Program-made: the position numbers and the translations under genes
Source: an uncultured bacterium
GTDB lineage: Bacteria; Armatimonadota; JACIXR01
Direction of reading: 5' to 3'
DNA length: 64,000 bases
NCBI GenBank assembly: GCA_938041455.1
Contig: CALITO010000004.1
Coordinates: forward strand, 62,001 to 126,000
In this document: one piece after another, positions 53,270-62,514 of the stretch
Position numbering within the stretch: position 1 is the stretch's first letter
Layout of the letters: every line of letters begins with the position of its first letter
The notes under the pieces: model-generated
What the model was told of the DNA's origin: nothing
What the model saw: only the letters and a program-made list of their open reading frames with translations
Databases searched by the model: none

Positions 53270-54976
53270 TTAATTTTTGTCTTGCTCACTGGATAAGAGT
53301 TGAAATTCGTAAATCGTGGGACCTTCCGTGGCTTCGAGGATGTTGAGGCGCCAGTAACGGGCTGTAATAGGGACAAATCTGCGGAGGTAATTTGCACCAA
53401 GCTTAGTCCCCATCAAAATCGTCCTCCATTCGCCCCTTTCCTCTACCTTATATTCCAAAGCGAACTTCCTTACTCTCTCTCCGAATTCCACCACCTCTAT
53501 TATCCTTACTCCGTTTATCTTCTTTGCCTTACCCAAATCCACTTCCAACCAAGCGGAGTATGTGCCGAAATCGGTTGCCCAACGGGTAGTTTCGTTACCA
53601 TCGACCGCTTTATCCGCCCCAAAAGCAGACATATTTTGGAAGATATTGGATGCTTTAGCAGTTATTGAAGGAAAACTTGGTCCGGGACGAGGAGATATAT
53701 ATTTAGCCGGACCATCCAGAACTAACTTTATCACTGACACAAGGTCTGAACGATATCTTGGGGACATCCTCACGGTAATGCCCCTATCACCTTGAACAAC
53801 CTGCGTCTTACCTCCTGTGAGGGCAAGGCTTTTCAAGATCTTCCTATCTATAGGGGGAAATTCTAACTTATCATCGTCCCAATTGAAAATATGGAGGTAG
53901 ATTATGTTATCCTTATAAGTGCTTGCTCCCCAATAGCCAGGCATAAAAGGACCGCCACGAGTTCCGAATATACTTTCTCCATATTTAGCCAACCAAGCTC
54001 CCATTCCCCTTAATATTCTCGCTTGCCTATCCTCAATCTCTCCTTCTGGTGTAGGTCCTATATTGAGGAGCAAGTTTCCATCTCCTCCCGCACACCTGAT
54101 TAGCAACTGGAGAGATTGCTTGAGTGATTTAATGCGGTCATTTGGTTTCCAACTCCACTGAGTTCCAAGGGTAATACAGCTTTCCCAAGCGCGATTTGGG
54201 TTGAAAGTTCCTACTTCTTGCTCTGGCGTAGAATAATCCCCAGGTAAACCAGCCCTATCATTTATTATCGCCTCGGGCAAAATCTGGCGGATAAGTTGGA
54301 AGAGTTCCTGGGAACGCCACTCTTCCGGAGAATGTTCCCAACCTCCATCAAACCAAATTCCATCGGGACGATACCTCTCGCAAAGTTCTTGTATCTGTCC
54401 GAACATAAACTCAAGATAGTGGTTGAAATCCCGTTGGTGTTCCAGGGGATCTTGGATATAAGCAGGTTTAGGTAAATAGTGGGGGTGATACCAATCGCAG
54501 AGGGAGTAGTAGAACATAACTCTTAACCCTTCTTCCCTGCACGCTCTCACCAATTCCCCGATGAAATCCCTCCTGGCTGGTGTATTCATAGAATCGTAAT
54601 CGGTAAGGGCACTATCAAACATAGAGAAACCATCGTGATGTTTGGATACTATGACGACATATTTGGCCTTCGCTTCTTTAAAGAGTTTTGCCCACTGGTG
54701 AGGATTGAATTTGGTCGGGTTGAACTGCTTGTATAAATTATCGTATATTTCTACGGGTATCTGATTTCCTCTTGACCAACCTATCTCCGCTCCCTTTAGA
54801 CTAACGGGTCCCCAATGGATGAAGATTCCAAACTTACCCATCCTCCACCAATCGATTCTTCTCTCATATTGTTTTAGAGTTTCCTCGGGCACACTTGAGA
54901 CGAATTCTTGTGCCTTCAATAAATTGCAACAAAGAAAAAGTAAAATCAGGTTCCAATGGAACTTTCTCCTTCTCAT
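53270..54976 (-). CDS. Secreted alpha-L-fucosidase, GH29, with C-terminal F5/8C domain
   Basis: A 568-residue enzyme beginning with the signal peptide MRRRKFHWNLILLFLCCNLL. The GH29 barrel is clear: MGKFGIFIHWGPVS, YVVIVSKHHDGFSMFDS, and the nucleophile Asp210 in GIWFDGGWE. The C-terminal 140 residues (from about 430) look like a discoidin/F5/8C carbohydrate-binding domain (AVDGNETTRWATDFGTYSAWLEVDLG). It should release L-fucose from glycans outside the cell. GAGGAGG precedes the ATG. It is the last gene of the seven-gene minus-strand operon, directly after a sugar kinase. Confidence 0.94.
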   Translation of the reverse strand: MRRRKFHWNLILLFLCCNLLKAQEFVSSVPEETLKQYERRIDWWRMGKFGIFIHWGPVSLKGAEIGWSRGNQIPVEIYDNLYKQFNPTKFNPHQWAKLFKEAKAKYVVIVSKHHDGFSMFDSALTDYDSMNTPARRDFIGELVRACREEGLRVMFYYSLCDWYHPHYLPKPAYIQDPLEHQRDFNHYLEFMFGQIQELCERYRPDGIWFDGGWEHSPEEWRSQELFQLIRQILPEAIINDRAGLPGDYSTPEQEVGTFNPNRAWESCITLGTQWSWKPNDRIKSLKQSLQLLIRCAGGDGNLLLNIGPTPEGEIEDRQARILRGMGAWLAKYGESIFGTRGGPFMPGYWGASTYKDNIIYLHIFNWDDDKLEFPPIDRKILKSLALTGGKTQVVQGDRGITVRMSPRYRSDLVSVIKLVLDGPAKYISPRPGPSFPSITAKASNIFQNMSAFGADKAVDGNETTRWATDFGTYSAWLEVDLGKAKKINGVRIIEVVEFGERVRKFALEYKVEERGEWRTILMGTKLGANYLRRFVPITARYWRLNILEATEGPTIYEFQLLSSEQDKN

Positions 54977-54992
54977 TCTTGAACTTCCTCCT

Positions 54993-56066
54993 CTATAAAT
55001 TTGGGCTTATCTTGCTGTAGCAGCCATTTTCTATCCTCACTATGTAGGGCTGACCACCTGCTTCCTCTATTGCTTTTGCCACTTCTTTCTCCCTACCAGG
55101 AGCATAAGCTATCATACACCCGCCACCTCCCGAGCCAACCAACTTCGCCCCCAAAGCACCTGCATCCAAGGACGCTTCACAAAGGATGTCTAACTTGGGG
55201 GTTGACACACCCAAAATCCTGAGCATCTTGTGATGTTTAGTTAGAAGTTCACCAATTCTTGGCTCCTCTATTATCCCTCTTTCCAGCATTGCCCTTGCCT
55301 CAAGAAAAATGTCGCGATTGATTATGTTTACATATACCTTATCAGCGAGATCGGCGGGGAGTTGTTTCAAATGATGTTCTACCTCCTTTAGAGGTGTTGT
55401 TCTAAGGTCAAAAGGAGGATAGAGTTCCTTCAATCTTTTTATCCCTTCTTCAGCTTCCTCGTGGGAACGCTTCAGCACTTCCAAAGTCTCCTTTCTCTCC
55501 AAGGTATCCCCTAAAACGAATCCTTCAAGATTCACAGGGAGTGACTGATAGGAAAAGGGAGGCATACAGTCAACGAGAATGGTGTTACCAATGCTGGAGG
55601 TGAAGTGGTCCATCATTCCTCCTGGTTCGTTGAACTCCAAAACCTCTGCCCTGTGTGCTATTCTTGCGAGTTCATCGGGGGGAAGGTCTACTCCTAAATG
55701 GGTCAATAAGAACTTAATCCATCCTACTACCAGGGCTGAGGAACTTGAGACGCCGGCATTTATGGGAAGGTCTCCCCTAACTGTGCATTCTACGGCGAAA
55801 TCTATCTCATAACCCCTCTCCAAAAGGACCTTAACTCCTGCTTTCAAATAATCGCGTGGCTTAGAATATCTAATTTCCTTTTCCAGGTCGATAATTTCCT
55901 CTTCGTTTACATCGGGCAAGTGGATCAGCAATTTCTTCCCTTTGATTTTCTCTCCCTTGATGTGGATATGTAGGTCTATGGCGGAGGCGATGACCCATAG
56001 GTTGAGGAAATCTTGATGTTCTCCGAAAAGGCAAATTCTGCCGGGAGCGATTGTTTCAATGGGCAT
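54993..56066 (-). CDS. GHMP family sugar kinase (galactokinase-like)
   Basis: A kinase of the galacto/homoserine/mevalonate/phosphomevalonate superfamily. Motif 1 is APGRICLFGEHQDF, motif 2 (ATP loop) is PINAGVSSSSALVVG and motif 3 is LVGSGGGGCMIAYA. The GEHQDF form resembles galactokinases more than mevalonate kinases. Given the fucosidase next door, galactose or L-fucose are the likely substrates; this is inference. I start at ATG 56066, better spaced from AAAGGGGG than ATG 56072. It overlaps the MFS gene by 11 nt. Confidence 0.85.
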   Translation of the reverse strand: MPIETIAPGRICLFGEHQDFLNLWVIASAIDLHIHIKGEKIKGKKLLIHLPDVNEEEIIDLEKEIRYSKPRDYLKAGVKVLLERGYEIDFAVECTVRGDLPINAGVSSSSALVVGWIKFLLTHLGVDLPPDELARIAHRAEVLEFNEPGGMMDHFTSSIGNTILVDCMPPFSYQSLPVNLEGFVLGDTLERKETLEVLKRSHEEAEEGIKRLKELYPPFDLRTTPLKEVEHHLKQLPADLADKVYVNIINRDIFLEARAMLERGIIEEPRIGELLTKHHKMLRILGVSTPKLDILCEASLDAGALGAKLVGSGGGGCMIAYAPGREKEVAKAIEEAGGQPYIVRIENGCYSKISPNL

Positions 56067-57222
56067 ATTCATCCCCCTTTCTTAATGAAAATATAGCACA
56101 AATGGCAAAAAGTATGGCAAATAAAAGCAGGACAGAGGGGAGGTTTTTCCAGAGGCTTTGGAGGGATGCACTGAGGAGAAGGGCTATGGCGACGCCGAGG
56201 GAGTTCCAGGCGAGAATAGCGCCAGATGCCAAGTGATAGATGTGCGGTGGAAATCTCCTACCAATCAAAGCGGTTGATACTATGGGGACGATGCTCATCT
56301 GAGAGCCCAATGTCAAGGAAGCGAAGGAGAGGGTGAAAGGAGATGTCCAAAGGAGGGCCAGCCCTAAGCCAAAGGCACTTATAAGGAAAGCCAATGTAAG
56401 AGTGAGGTTCTCACCCCACTTATCCGCAATATATCCACCGGGATAGGCGAGGAAGATGCGCCCTGCGTAGCCAATGAAGGTTATGAAAGTGAGATATGTG
56501 AAACCATAACGGGTTGTTATCCACTCTCCAAAACTGCCGAACATCACCCCTAATGCTAAAGCGGATATGAAGAGATAAAAGCCGGCGAGCCTTCCCGCCT
56601 TCCCGAAGGCGATATTCGCAACTCTCTTAGGAGGCAAGGTAGCCATTGGTATAGGGGGTGAGGGGAGTAAAAAGAAAAGGGCAGTGCCCACTAAAGATAA
56701 GAACAATGCAACGCTGAACATTAATATCTCGCCTCCAAGAGCTTTTAATGCGCCGAGGAGAGCTACGCCTATGGCAAAGCCTACATTCAGTGAGGTGTAA
56801 AGAAATCCGGAATACGAGCCAAATCTTTCCTCTCTTGAAAAAGTGAGGATAACGACAGTTCCCGCTGTCCAATATATCGCCGCTCCCCAACCCCAAATGA
56901 ACATAATGAAAAGGAGCAAAGGGTAGGGGAAATTGAAGAGGAAAGCCGAGGGAAAAAGAACATAGGTTAAGGAACCAAGGAGGAGCGAGGTTTTCAAACC
57001 CAGAGGTTTAACAAACAACCCAGAGAAAAAGCGGAAGAAGGCAAAGGAAAAATAGATGACTATGAGGGGTAGATAACTTCTAAACTCCATCCAGCCCCTT
57101 TGGCGAAGCATAGGGATCACAAACTGCTGTAATGCTCCTGCTCCACAGAAGGTGAAGGCAAAGGAAAAGCAAAGGATAAGAAGGGGCAGGGTTTTTAAGG
57201 CAAAAGGATTTTCTCTATCCAT
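56056..57222 (-). CDS. MFS-family sugar or metabolite permease
   Basis: A 388-residue protein with about twelve membrane helices in two sets of six, separated by a loop around residues 195-215. Conserved charges occur in the loop between helices 2 and 3 (VKPLGLKTSLLLGS) and the equivalent second-half loop (YIADKWGENLTL). It is probably the importer for products of the operon's secreted glycosidases. The start overlaps the end of the giant glycosidase-like gene by 28 nt, and the stop overlaps the kinase gene. Confidence 0.87.
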   Translation of the reverse strand: MDRENPFALKTLPLLILCFSFAFTFCGAGALQQFVIPMLRQRGWMEFRSYLPLIVIYFSFAFFRFFSGLFVKPLGLKTSLLLGSLTYVLFPSAFLFNFPYPLLLFIMFIWGWGAAIYWTAGTVVILTFSREERFGSYSGFLYTSLNVGFAIGVALLGALKALGGEILMFSVALFLSLVGTALFFLLPSPPIPMATLPPKRVANIAFGKAGRLAGFYLFISALALGVMFGSFGEWITTRYGFTYLTFITFIGYAGRIFLAYPGGYIADKWGENLTLTLAFLISAFGLGLALLWTSPFTLSFASLTLGSQMSIVPIVSTALIGRRFPPHIYHLASGAILAWNSLGVAIALLLSASLQSLWKNLPSVLLLFAILFAICAIFSLRKGDEYAH

Positions 57223-60200
57223 TCCTTAGGGGGAGCCTTACCTGTATAGAGGATGCAGGGTGTGAAGCGGAGGTCTCCATCTACCTTCAAGGAATTAAGG
57301 GAGGAAATCCTTCCCAATACTTTCCATTCACCATTTTCTAACTCGCCTATCTCTATGTCGAAGTTTCGGAAAAACTTTATATCTCCTTCCTCAAGGGGGA
57401 TAAGCAAGATAAAATCGGAATCTATCAAGGGCTTCCCATCAAGAGAATAGAGCATTATATGGGGCTGGGATTGAAATATTGTTTTCCCATTTACTTTTAT
57501 AACTCCCTTTCCCACTAATTTAATAGTTCCTTTCTTCGTTATATGGGCAAAGGCTGGCATATTATTACCCACGCTGACCGATATTCTATGGGAGCCACTT
57601 CGGATGAAAATTGTTTTTTCCTCCCCTTGATTGAAGGCTGTTAACACCTCTCCATCCGAGGTGAGTAGACGGAAGCGATGGAGAGATGGGTCATCGGGCT
57701 CTATTTCTTTTATCCTTTCTACGCCGGCGAGTTGAAGGAAACGGAGGTAGATGTCATGCATTGCCTGGGAGGTAGGGCGAAATTCCTCTGCATAGGGTGT
57801 GAAGAACACCTCGCCTTTGCCTACTCTGTTTCGGAAGAGCACATCGCTTCCCAGAACACTTTCGGCTGATAAGGGTTGAACTCTTATCAATGGCTCACCT
57901 GGGGGAAGCTCCTTTAGAGGTTTGACGACTTCCCCTCGGAATTCAACCCCACACAGTTCAAGCAATCTATCTATCCTCGTTCGCTGGCGCGAGTGGTCAA
58001 AGGAGATATCTCCAGAGACAAATAGCTTACCGCCCCGTTTGACGAAAGACTTGAGCCAATTATAAACATCTTCGGGAGGACACAAGGGAATGGGATAAAG
58101 GATGGCTTTAACGCTATCGGGGATGTTTTTTATATGAGGTTCATCTATAACCCAAAAGTCAACGCCCAATGATATGAGCATATCTATGGAGCGGAGGATC
58201 GCGTTATAAATTATATCTCTTCCTCCACTAACTCTGTTCTGGGTGGGGATAAGGAGGTAGAGAGGGGGAGGTGAGGGAGGAACGGGGTTAATTTGTCTAA
58301 GTAGGAAGCCACCCGCCCGCATTACCATAGCAGATTCCTTAGGAACCTCATCGCAAGGATAAAAAAGCCCCCAGGGGAAGATGCTTGAGGAGGGGTCAAG
58401 GAAACACCAATTATTTGCCCTTGTAGTACCCATTCCAAAGGAGTAGAAAATAGCGGCAAGGAAGAGCTTATTCCTGTCTTCTTCGCTTCTTTGGATATGA
58501 TAGCCGATGCCCCCCTGCCAAGCGGGGTGGGTCTTTGCCCCAAACTCGCCGAGGGAGAATGTCTTACCCATCGAACGCAAATCATGATACTTGAGGGTGG
58601 AGGGAAGCTTTACTATATCTTCTCTCGGGGAGCCGAAGTAGCCGATGTTGGAGATGTCGAGGTTGTCTATCTCCTCCCGTAGGTCTATTCCTCCCACAGG
58701 CAACTGGTAGAATTCGCAGGTGGTGGGATGTTGAGGGTCAAGGGATTTCAAAGCATCGGACATAGTGCTGATCCACCCTGTGGAGAGGAAGCCATAGAAC
58801 GATAGAAGATCGGCTGTGGCGGTATCTTCCCAGTTACCCCACTGGGGCTTGGGAAGTTCTATATCTCCCCATTTCCCCTGAGGAGGGGATGTTCTCCAAG
58901 CCCTCTTAAGCTCTTCTTCGTTTTTATATCTCATTTGAAGGAACTGATTGAAAAGGATTTTGTGATATTTTCTGGCGTCATTTTCGTTGAACTGGAGGTC
59001 CCCATTTATGTAATAGATGAGAGATGGGAGGATGCGATATCGTTGGGCAAATTGGGAACAAAGTCTTCTTTGTTTTTCCCTTTCTTCCTCGCTTACCGCA
59101 ACATTGTATCCGCAGAGTATACAAGGGAAGAATATGAGGTCATGCTTTTGGGTGAGAAAAGCAAGGGCATCCGTTCTTCGCCAGATATCCTCGGGAATTT
59201 TGTAATCATACCAAGCTGGGCTTATCCACAAATTCTCGTAGAGGTCAACACCGTAATCCTTAAGCATTCGGAGTTCCTTATCCCAAACAAGGGGATTCAT
59301 TCTCGCGGCAAGAAGGGTATCCGAGTAGTCATCGGTTCCCAGGACGAAGCGAGGTTTTCCATCCAACCAGATATAGTTGCTATGATATGAGAGTTTCTTT
59401 GCCCTTTTAAGAAGGTTCTCGTCTCTCCACATAAAACCGCTTTCCATAGTGTCCCACTTTTCTCCGTTAATATATAGGGTGGCAGATATACGATAAAGGT
59501 TATCATTGAATTTCTCAGTTTGCCAAACGGTGGAGATTTCCTTAGTCTCCCCAAAAGAAAGGGAAAAGTTGAAACTCTTAGTAAAGCATATTTTAGATGT
59601 GTTCTTTTCCTCCACATTCAAAACCAACTTTGCTTCTTTCACATCGTTGCCAAAATTAGAGACCTTAACACTTATTCTCACCGGTTCGCCCTGATTGTAG
59701 ATAAAGAACTCGCTATTTAGATTATGTAGGAAAGTTCCCTGCAGTAGATGCTTGACTATTTTGAGGAAAGCTTTCTGCATATTTTCGTCTTGGAATAAAT
59801 CCTTGTTATCCACGCCGAAAAAAGCCCAACGGGAGGAGGCATAGAAGCCGGCGTAATGATAGAGAAGGGCACCAATACTCCCTCTAAGCCTCCCATACTT
59901 GTCATAGCCTTTTAGCAAAGATACCCAGCGAGCATCATTTGACCCCGTAACACCAGAGGCAGCATAGCCCGAGAACGGACCTTGTAGTCTGAAATCCCAA
60001 TCTATTATCCCTTCCTTGGCGGGTTCAGCATAGGCAACTCTCTCCAGTCTATAGGAGGGGTCGAATATACCTATTTGGAAGGGCTGGACTTGGAGCCCAT
60101 CGAGAGGCTCGCCCTTAGCGGTGTTTATCCTCGTCTCCAATCTTTCCCTGATTTCAAGCGAGGTGAACCAGGCTTCACCTTGCCCCTGATATATTCCGCA

Positions 60201-61424
60201 GCGGACCACGATTCTCTTGGTATTTGGAGGGGGGGAGAAGTCCCAACTAAAGGGTTGCCAATCCGTAGTGCCTATTCCCTTTCCTACATCTCGCCAAAGG
60301 GTGATATTTCCCTCCTCGTCGTAGCAATAGACGGCCGAGAAAGCAAATCCCCCCTTAACATCTCTCGCTTTGAGCCAACCGCTAAAACGATAAAGCCTAC
60401 CTACTGGTAGGCTTATCTCGGTTGACCATTCGCTTGAAGATGGATAAAGAAGAGAAACCTTTGCGGAGGGCTTTCCTTGAAAGGGGTTTTCCCAATCCAA
60501 AAAGCAACCTTCCCCTTTTTTCCATAACTCTTGCTCCCGGAAATCACCCTGGGGAAAGAGGTTGGGTTGAAGTGAATTTGCTTCCTCTTCTCCCAGCCAT
60601 CTATCCCCTACTTTGTAAACAGGGTTCTGGAAAGCATAGCCCCCGGTGGTGAAGAGCGCTCCTCCTTCCCTCAAGAAATTGAAAAGAGCCCCTGCAGACT
60701 CAGCGGGAAAGGACTCCCCCCAGGTGAGAATGAGAAGGTCGAAGTTATCCCGATTTAGTTTAGTATCCAACTCATCAGCGGAAAGGAAGGAGGAAGAAAA
60801 TCCTGCCTTTTGGAGGAGAGAATGGAAGAGTTCGGGGGAAGAGGGGCATTTCGCTGGAATGTCGTCCTTCAGAATGGCGATGCGTCCTTTAGGGGGTAAA
60901 AGTGGTCTATCTTTGGTTGTCATAAGAGGTTCATCTCCTTTTCTAAGAACTAAATCATCAAACCAAGCTGTCCCGCTTGCCTGGAAGAGTCCACAGAAGA
61001 CCGTGATATAGAATGTTCCCGGTAAGGTGGTGAAAGTATAAGAGTAAAATGTCCAATCTTGGGTGTCGGTAGGTGTAGCTATGTCTTTGAAACCGAGCAT
61101 CCTACCGTGGAAATCGTATTGGTAAATAGCGAGAAAGGCATAACCCCCGTTGGCGGTGGGCCTGACATCCTGCGTTTTAATCCAGCCCGATAGGGTCAGC
61201 CTTTCTCCCTCCCCTGTGAATAGAGTGTAAGTTGCACCAACGCTTCCCTCTATTCGCAGAGAAGGAGGGTTGCTTTTGAAGATGGTATAATCTAGCGTTG
61301 CTTGGGGAGGAAATTGCCAACCAGCGGTTACCTCAAATGCTCCCCTTATGAGATTTACATTCTCTCCCCAAAGAGAAAGGCAGAAGAGGAGAAAAAGGGG
61401 AAGATATGTGGTCGCTTTCTTCAT
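57195..61424 (-). CDS. Giant secreted glycosidase-like protein with duplicated binding modules
   Basis: About 1409 residues from ATG 61424, chosen because it begins the signal peptide MKKATTYLPLFLLFCLSLWG; an upstream start at 61487 adds 21 residues ahead of it. Two jelly-roll carbohydrate-binding-like modules flank a Rossmann/GATase1-like domain (RIAILKDDIPAKCPS). The two modules share GWIKTQDVRP.../GWLKARDVKG and end in ...AWFDDL/...AWFTSL. A GH42/GH5-like barrel follows, with IYYINGDLQF (Asp809 where Glu is expected) and nucleophile-like Glu960 in SLGEFGAKTH. Another GATase-like domain (about 1050-1200) and C-terminal beta domains complete it. Activity is uncertain because of the acid/base change. 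Overlap with the permease gene is 28 nt. Confidence 0.75.
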   Translation of the reverse strand: MKKATTYLPLFLLFCLSLWGENVNLIRGAFEVTAGWQFPPQATLDYTIFKSNPPSLRIEGSVGATYTLFTGEGERLTLSGWIKTQDVRPTANGGYAFLAIYQYDFHGRMLGFKDIATPTDTQDWTFYSYTFTTLPGTFYITVFCGLFQASGTAWFDDLVLRKGDEPLMTTKDRPLLPPKGRIAILKDDIPAKCPSSPELFHSLLQKAGFSSSFLSADELDTKLNRDNFDLLILTWGESFPAESAGALFNFLREGGALFTTGGYAFQNPVYKVGDRWLGEEEANSLQPNLFPQGDFREQELWKKGEGCFLDWENPFQGKPSAKVSLLYPSSSEWSTEISLPVGRLYRFSGWLKARDVKGGFAFSAVYCYDEEGNITLWRDVGKGIGTTDWQPFSWDFSPPPNTKRIVVRCGIYQGQGEAWFTSLEIRERLETRINTAKGEPLDGLQVQPFQIGIFDPSYRLERVAYAEPAKEGIIDWDFRLQGPFSGYAASGVTGSNDARWVSLLKGYDKYGRLRGSIGALLYHYAGFYASSRWAFFGVDNKDLFQDENMQKAFLKIVKHLLQGTFLHNLNSEFFIYNQGEPVRISVKVSNFGNDVKEAKLVLNVEEKNTSKICFTKSFNFSLSFGETKEISTVWQTEKFNDNLYRISATLYINGEKWDTMESGFMWRDENLLKRAKKLSYHSNYIWLDGKPRFVLGTDDYSDTLLAARMNPLVWDKELRMLKDYGVDLYENLWISPAWYDYKIPEDIWRRTDALAFLTQKHDLIFFPCILCGYNVAVSEEEREKQRRLCSQFAQRYRILPSLIYYINGDLQFNENDARKYHKILFNQFLQMRYKNEEELKRAWRTSPPQGKWGDIELPKPQWGNWEDTATADLLSFYGFLSTGWISTMSDALKSLDPQHPTTCEFYQLPVGGIDLREEIDNLDISNIGYFGSPREDIVKLPSTLKYHDLRSMGKTFSLGEFGAKTHPAWQGGIGYHIQRSEEDRNKLFLAAIFYSFGMGTTRANNWCFLDPSSSIFPWGLFYPCDEVPKESAMVMRAGGFLLRQINPVPPSPPPLYLLIPTQNRVSGGRDIIYNAILRSIDMLISLGVDFWVIDEPHIKNIPDSVKAILYPIPLCPPEDVYNWLKSFVKRGGKLFVSGDISFDHSRQRTRIDRLLELCGVEFRGEVVKPLKELPPGEPLIRVQPLSAESVLGSDVLFRNRVGKGEVFFTPYAEEFRPTSQAMHDIYLRFLQLAGVERIKEIEPDDPSLHRFRLLTSDGEVLTAFNQGEEKTIFIRSGSHRISVSVGNNMPAFAHITKKGTIKLVGKGVIKVNGKTIFQSQPHIMLYSLDGKPLIDSDFILLIPLEEGDIKFFRNFDIEIGELENGEWKVLGRISSLNSLKVDGDLRFTPCILYTGKAPPKEWIEKILLP

Positions 61425-61458
61425 CTTCACAAAGGATAAAGAAGAGGAAGATTCCCCG

Positions 61459-62514
61459 TCAACCAATTTGTATAGGGTATCTTCCATATTTCATAACGCT
61501 TTCCAACATCGCCTTATAATTTTCCAGGGGCACATACTCGGTTATGCTATTGGAGGAACCGAGACAGTATCCACCTCCTGGGGCGATATCCCTTATCAGC
61601 CTCTTTACCTCCTTCTCTACCTCATCTGGCGTCCCTCTGGAAAGGGGATAGTCCAGATTTAACCCTCCCAGGATGCAAAGTTTATCGCCATATTCTTCTT
61701 TAACCTTCCTTATATCCATTGCTTTGGGTTCTATGGGATGGATGGCGTTAACTCCGCAATCTATGAGGTCATCTAAGATTTCCCAGAGTTTCCCATCAGA
61801 ATGATAAAGATAGGGAACATCGTATTTCTTGCATATATCGCCGAACTTTTCATACCAGGGGAAGAGATACTTACGATAAACCGATGGCGAAAAGAAAGTT
61901 CCTTCGGTATATGCTATGTCGTCGGAAAGCCAGAGAGCGCCAAGGGCATCCCCGCAGAGCTCAGCTGCTATATCCGTTATCTCGGTCAGAATTTCACCTA
62001 CCTTGTGAAAAACTTTCTCCACCAACTTGGGCTCATCGTATAAGGAAATCGCCAGTGTCTCAAAGCCCATAGCGAAGGATGTTTCCTCAAATATCCCTCC
62101 TGTCCCCGTGATAATCTTCATCCCTTGGGGTAAAGCCTTTTTGGTTTCCTCAATAATTGAATAATCCACCTCTTCAGGCGAGGGAAATTCAAAAGATTCG
62201 TATTCTTCTTCGTTAGTTATTGCCCCTTTATGTTCCGCCACCCAGGAGCGGGAGGTTATTTCCTCTCCATACAGGCTGTAAGTATGGTGAGCTTCCTGAC
62301 GCGGGCTGGGGAAATAATAGGGAGGAACGATGTGTATGAAATCATAGCCTGCTTTCCACCAGAATTCAACCCAATCTGCGTATGTCCCTATCGGCTTCCC
62401 CAAGAAGGCGGAAGCGACGCGGTAATCTATCCAACCCTCTACCAATGGCACTCGGTCAGGTTCGCCTTCCAACCGCAGTGCTCTTTCCATTCGGGAAAAA
62501 TCAGGTTTCACCAT
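61459..62514 (-). CDS. Uroporphyrinogen decarboxylase-like (UroD/MtaA family) protein
   Basis: A 351-residue TIM barrel of the UroD superfamily with WLSDDIAYTEGTFFSP, PYLYHSDGKLWEILDDLIDCG and ILGGLNLDYPLSRGTP. The GLN and HSDG segments are those found in the methyltransferase-type (corrinoid or methyl-transfer) branch. True HemE substrate residues are not evident and no heme genes are near. In this setting it may remove or transfer methyl groups on glycan-derived compounds, but that is inference. It overlaps the SIS gene by 7 nt (ATGGTGA) and sits 34 nt before the giant glycosidase-like gene. Confidence 0.85.
   Translation of the reverse strand: MVKPDFSRMERALRLEGEPDRVPLVEGWIDYRVASAFLGKPIGTYADWVEFWWKAGYDFIHIVPPYYFPSPRQEAHHTYSLYGEEITSRSWVAEHKGAITNEEEYESFEFPSPEEVDYSIIEETKKALPQGMKIITGTGGIFEETSFAMGFETLAISLYDEPKLVEKVFHKVGEILTEITDIAAELCGDALGALWLSDDIAYTEGTFFSPSVYRKYLFPWYEKFGDICKKYDVPYLYHSDGKLWEILDDLIDCGVNAIHPIEPKAMDIRKVKEEYGDKLCILGGLNLDYPLSRGTPDEVEKEVKRLIRDIAPGGGYCLGSSNSITEYVPLENYKAMLESVMKYGRYPIQIG

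Noticed and set aside
61425-61460. Promoter-like TTGACG with a TATCCT box before the giant glycosidase-like gene
   Set aside because: The -10 match is poor and the spacing is 18 nt; the gene is explained by the operon promoter at 63880.
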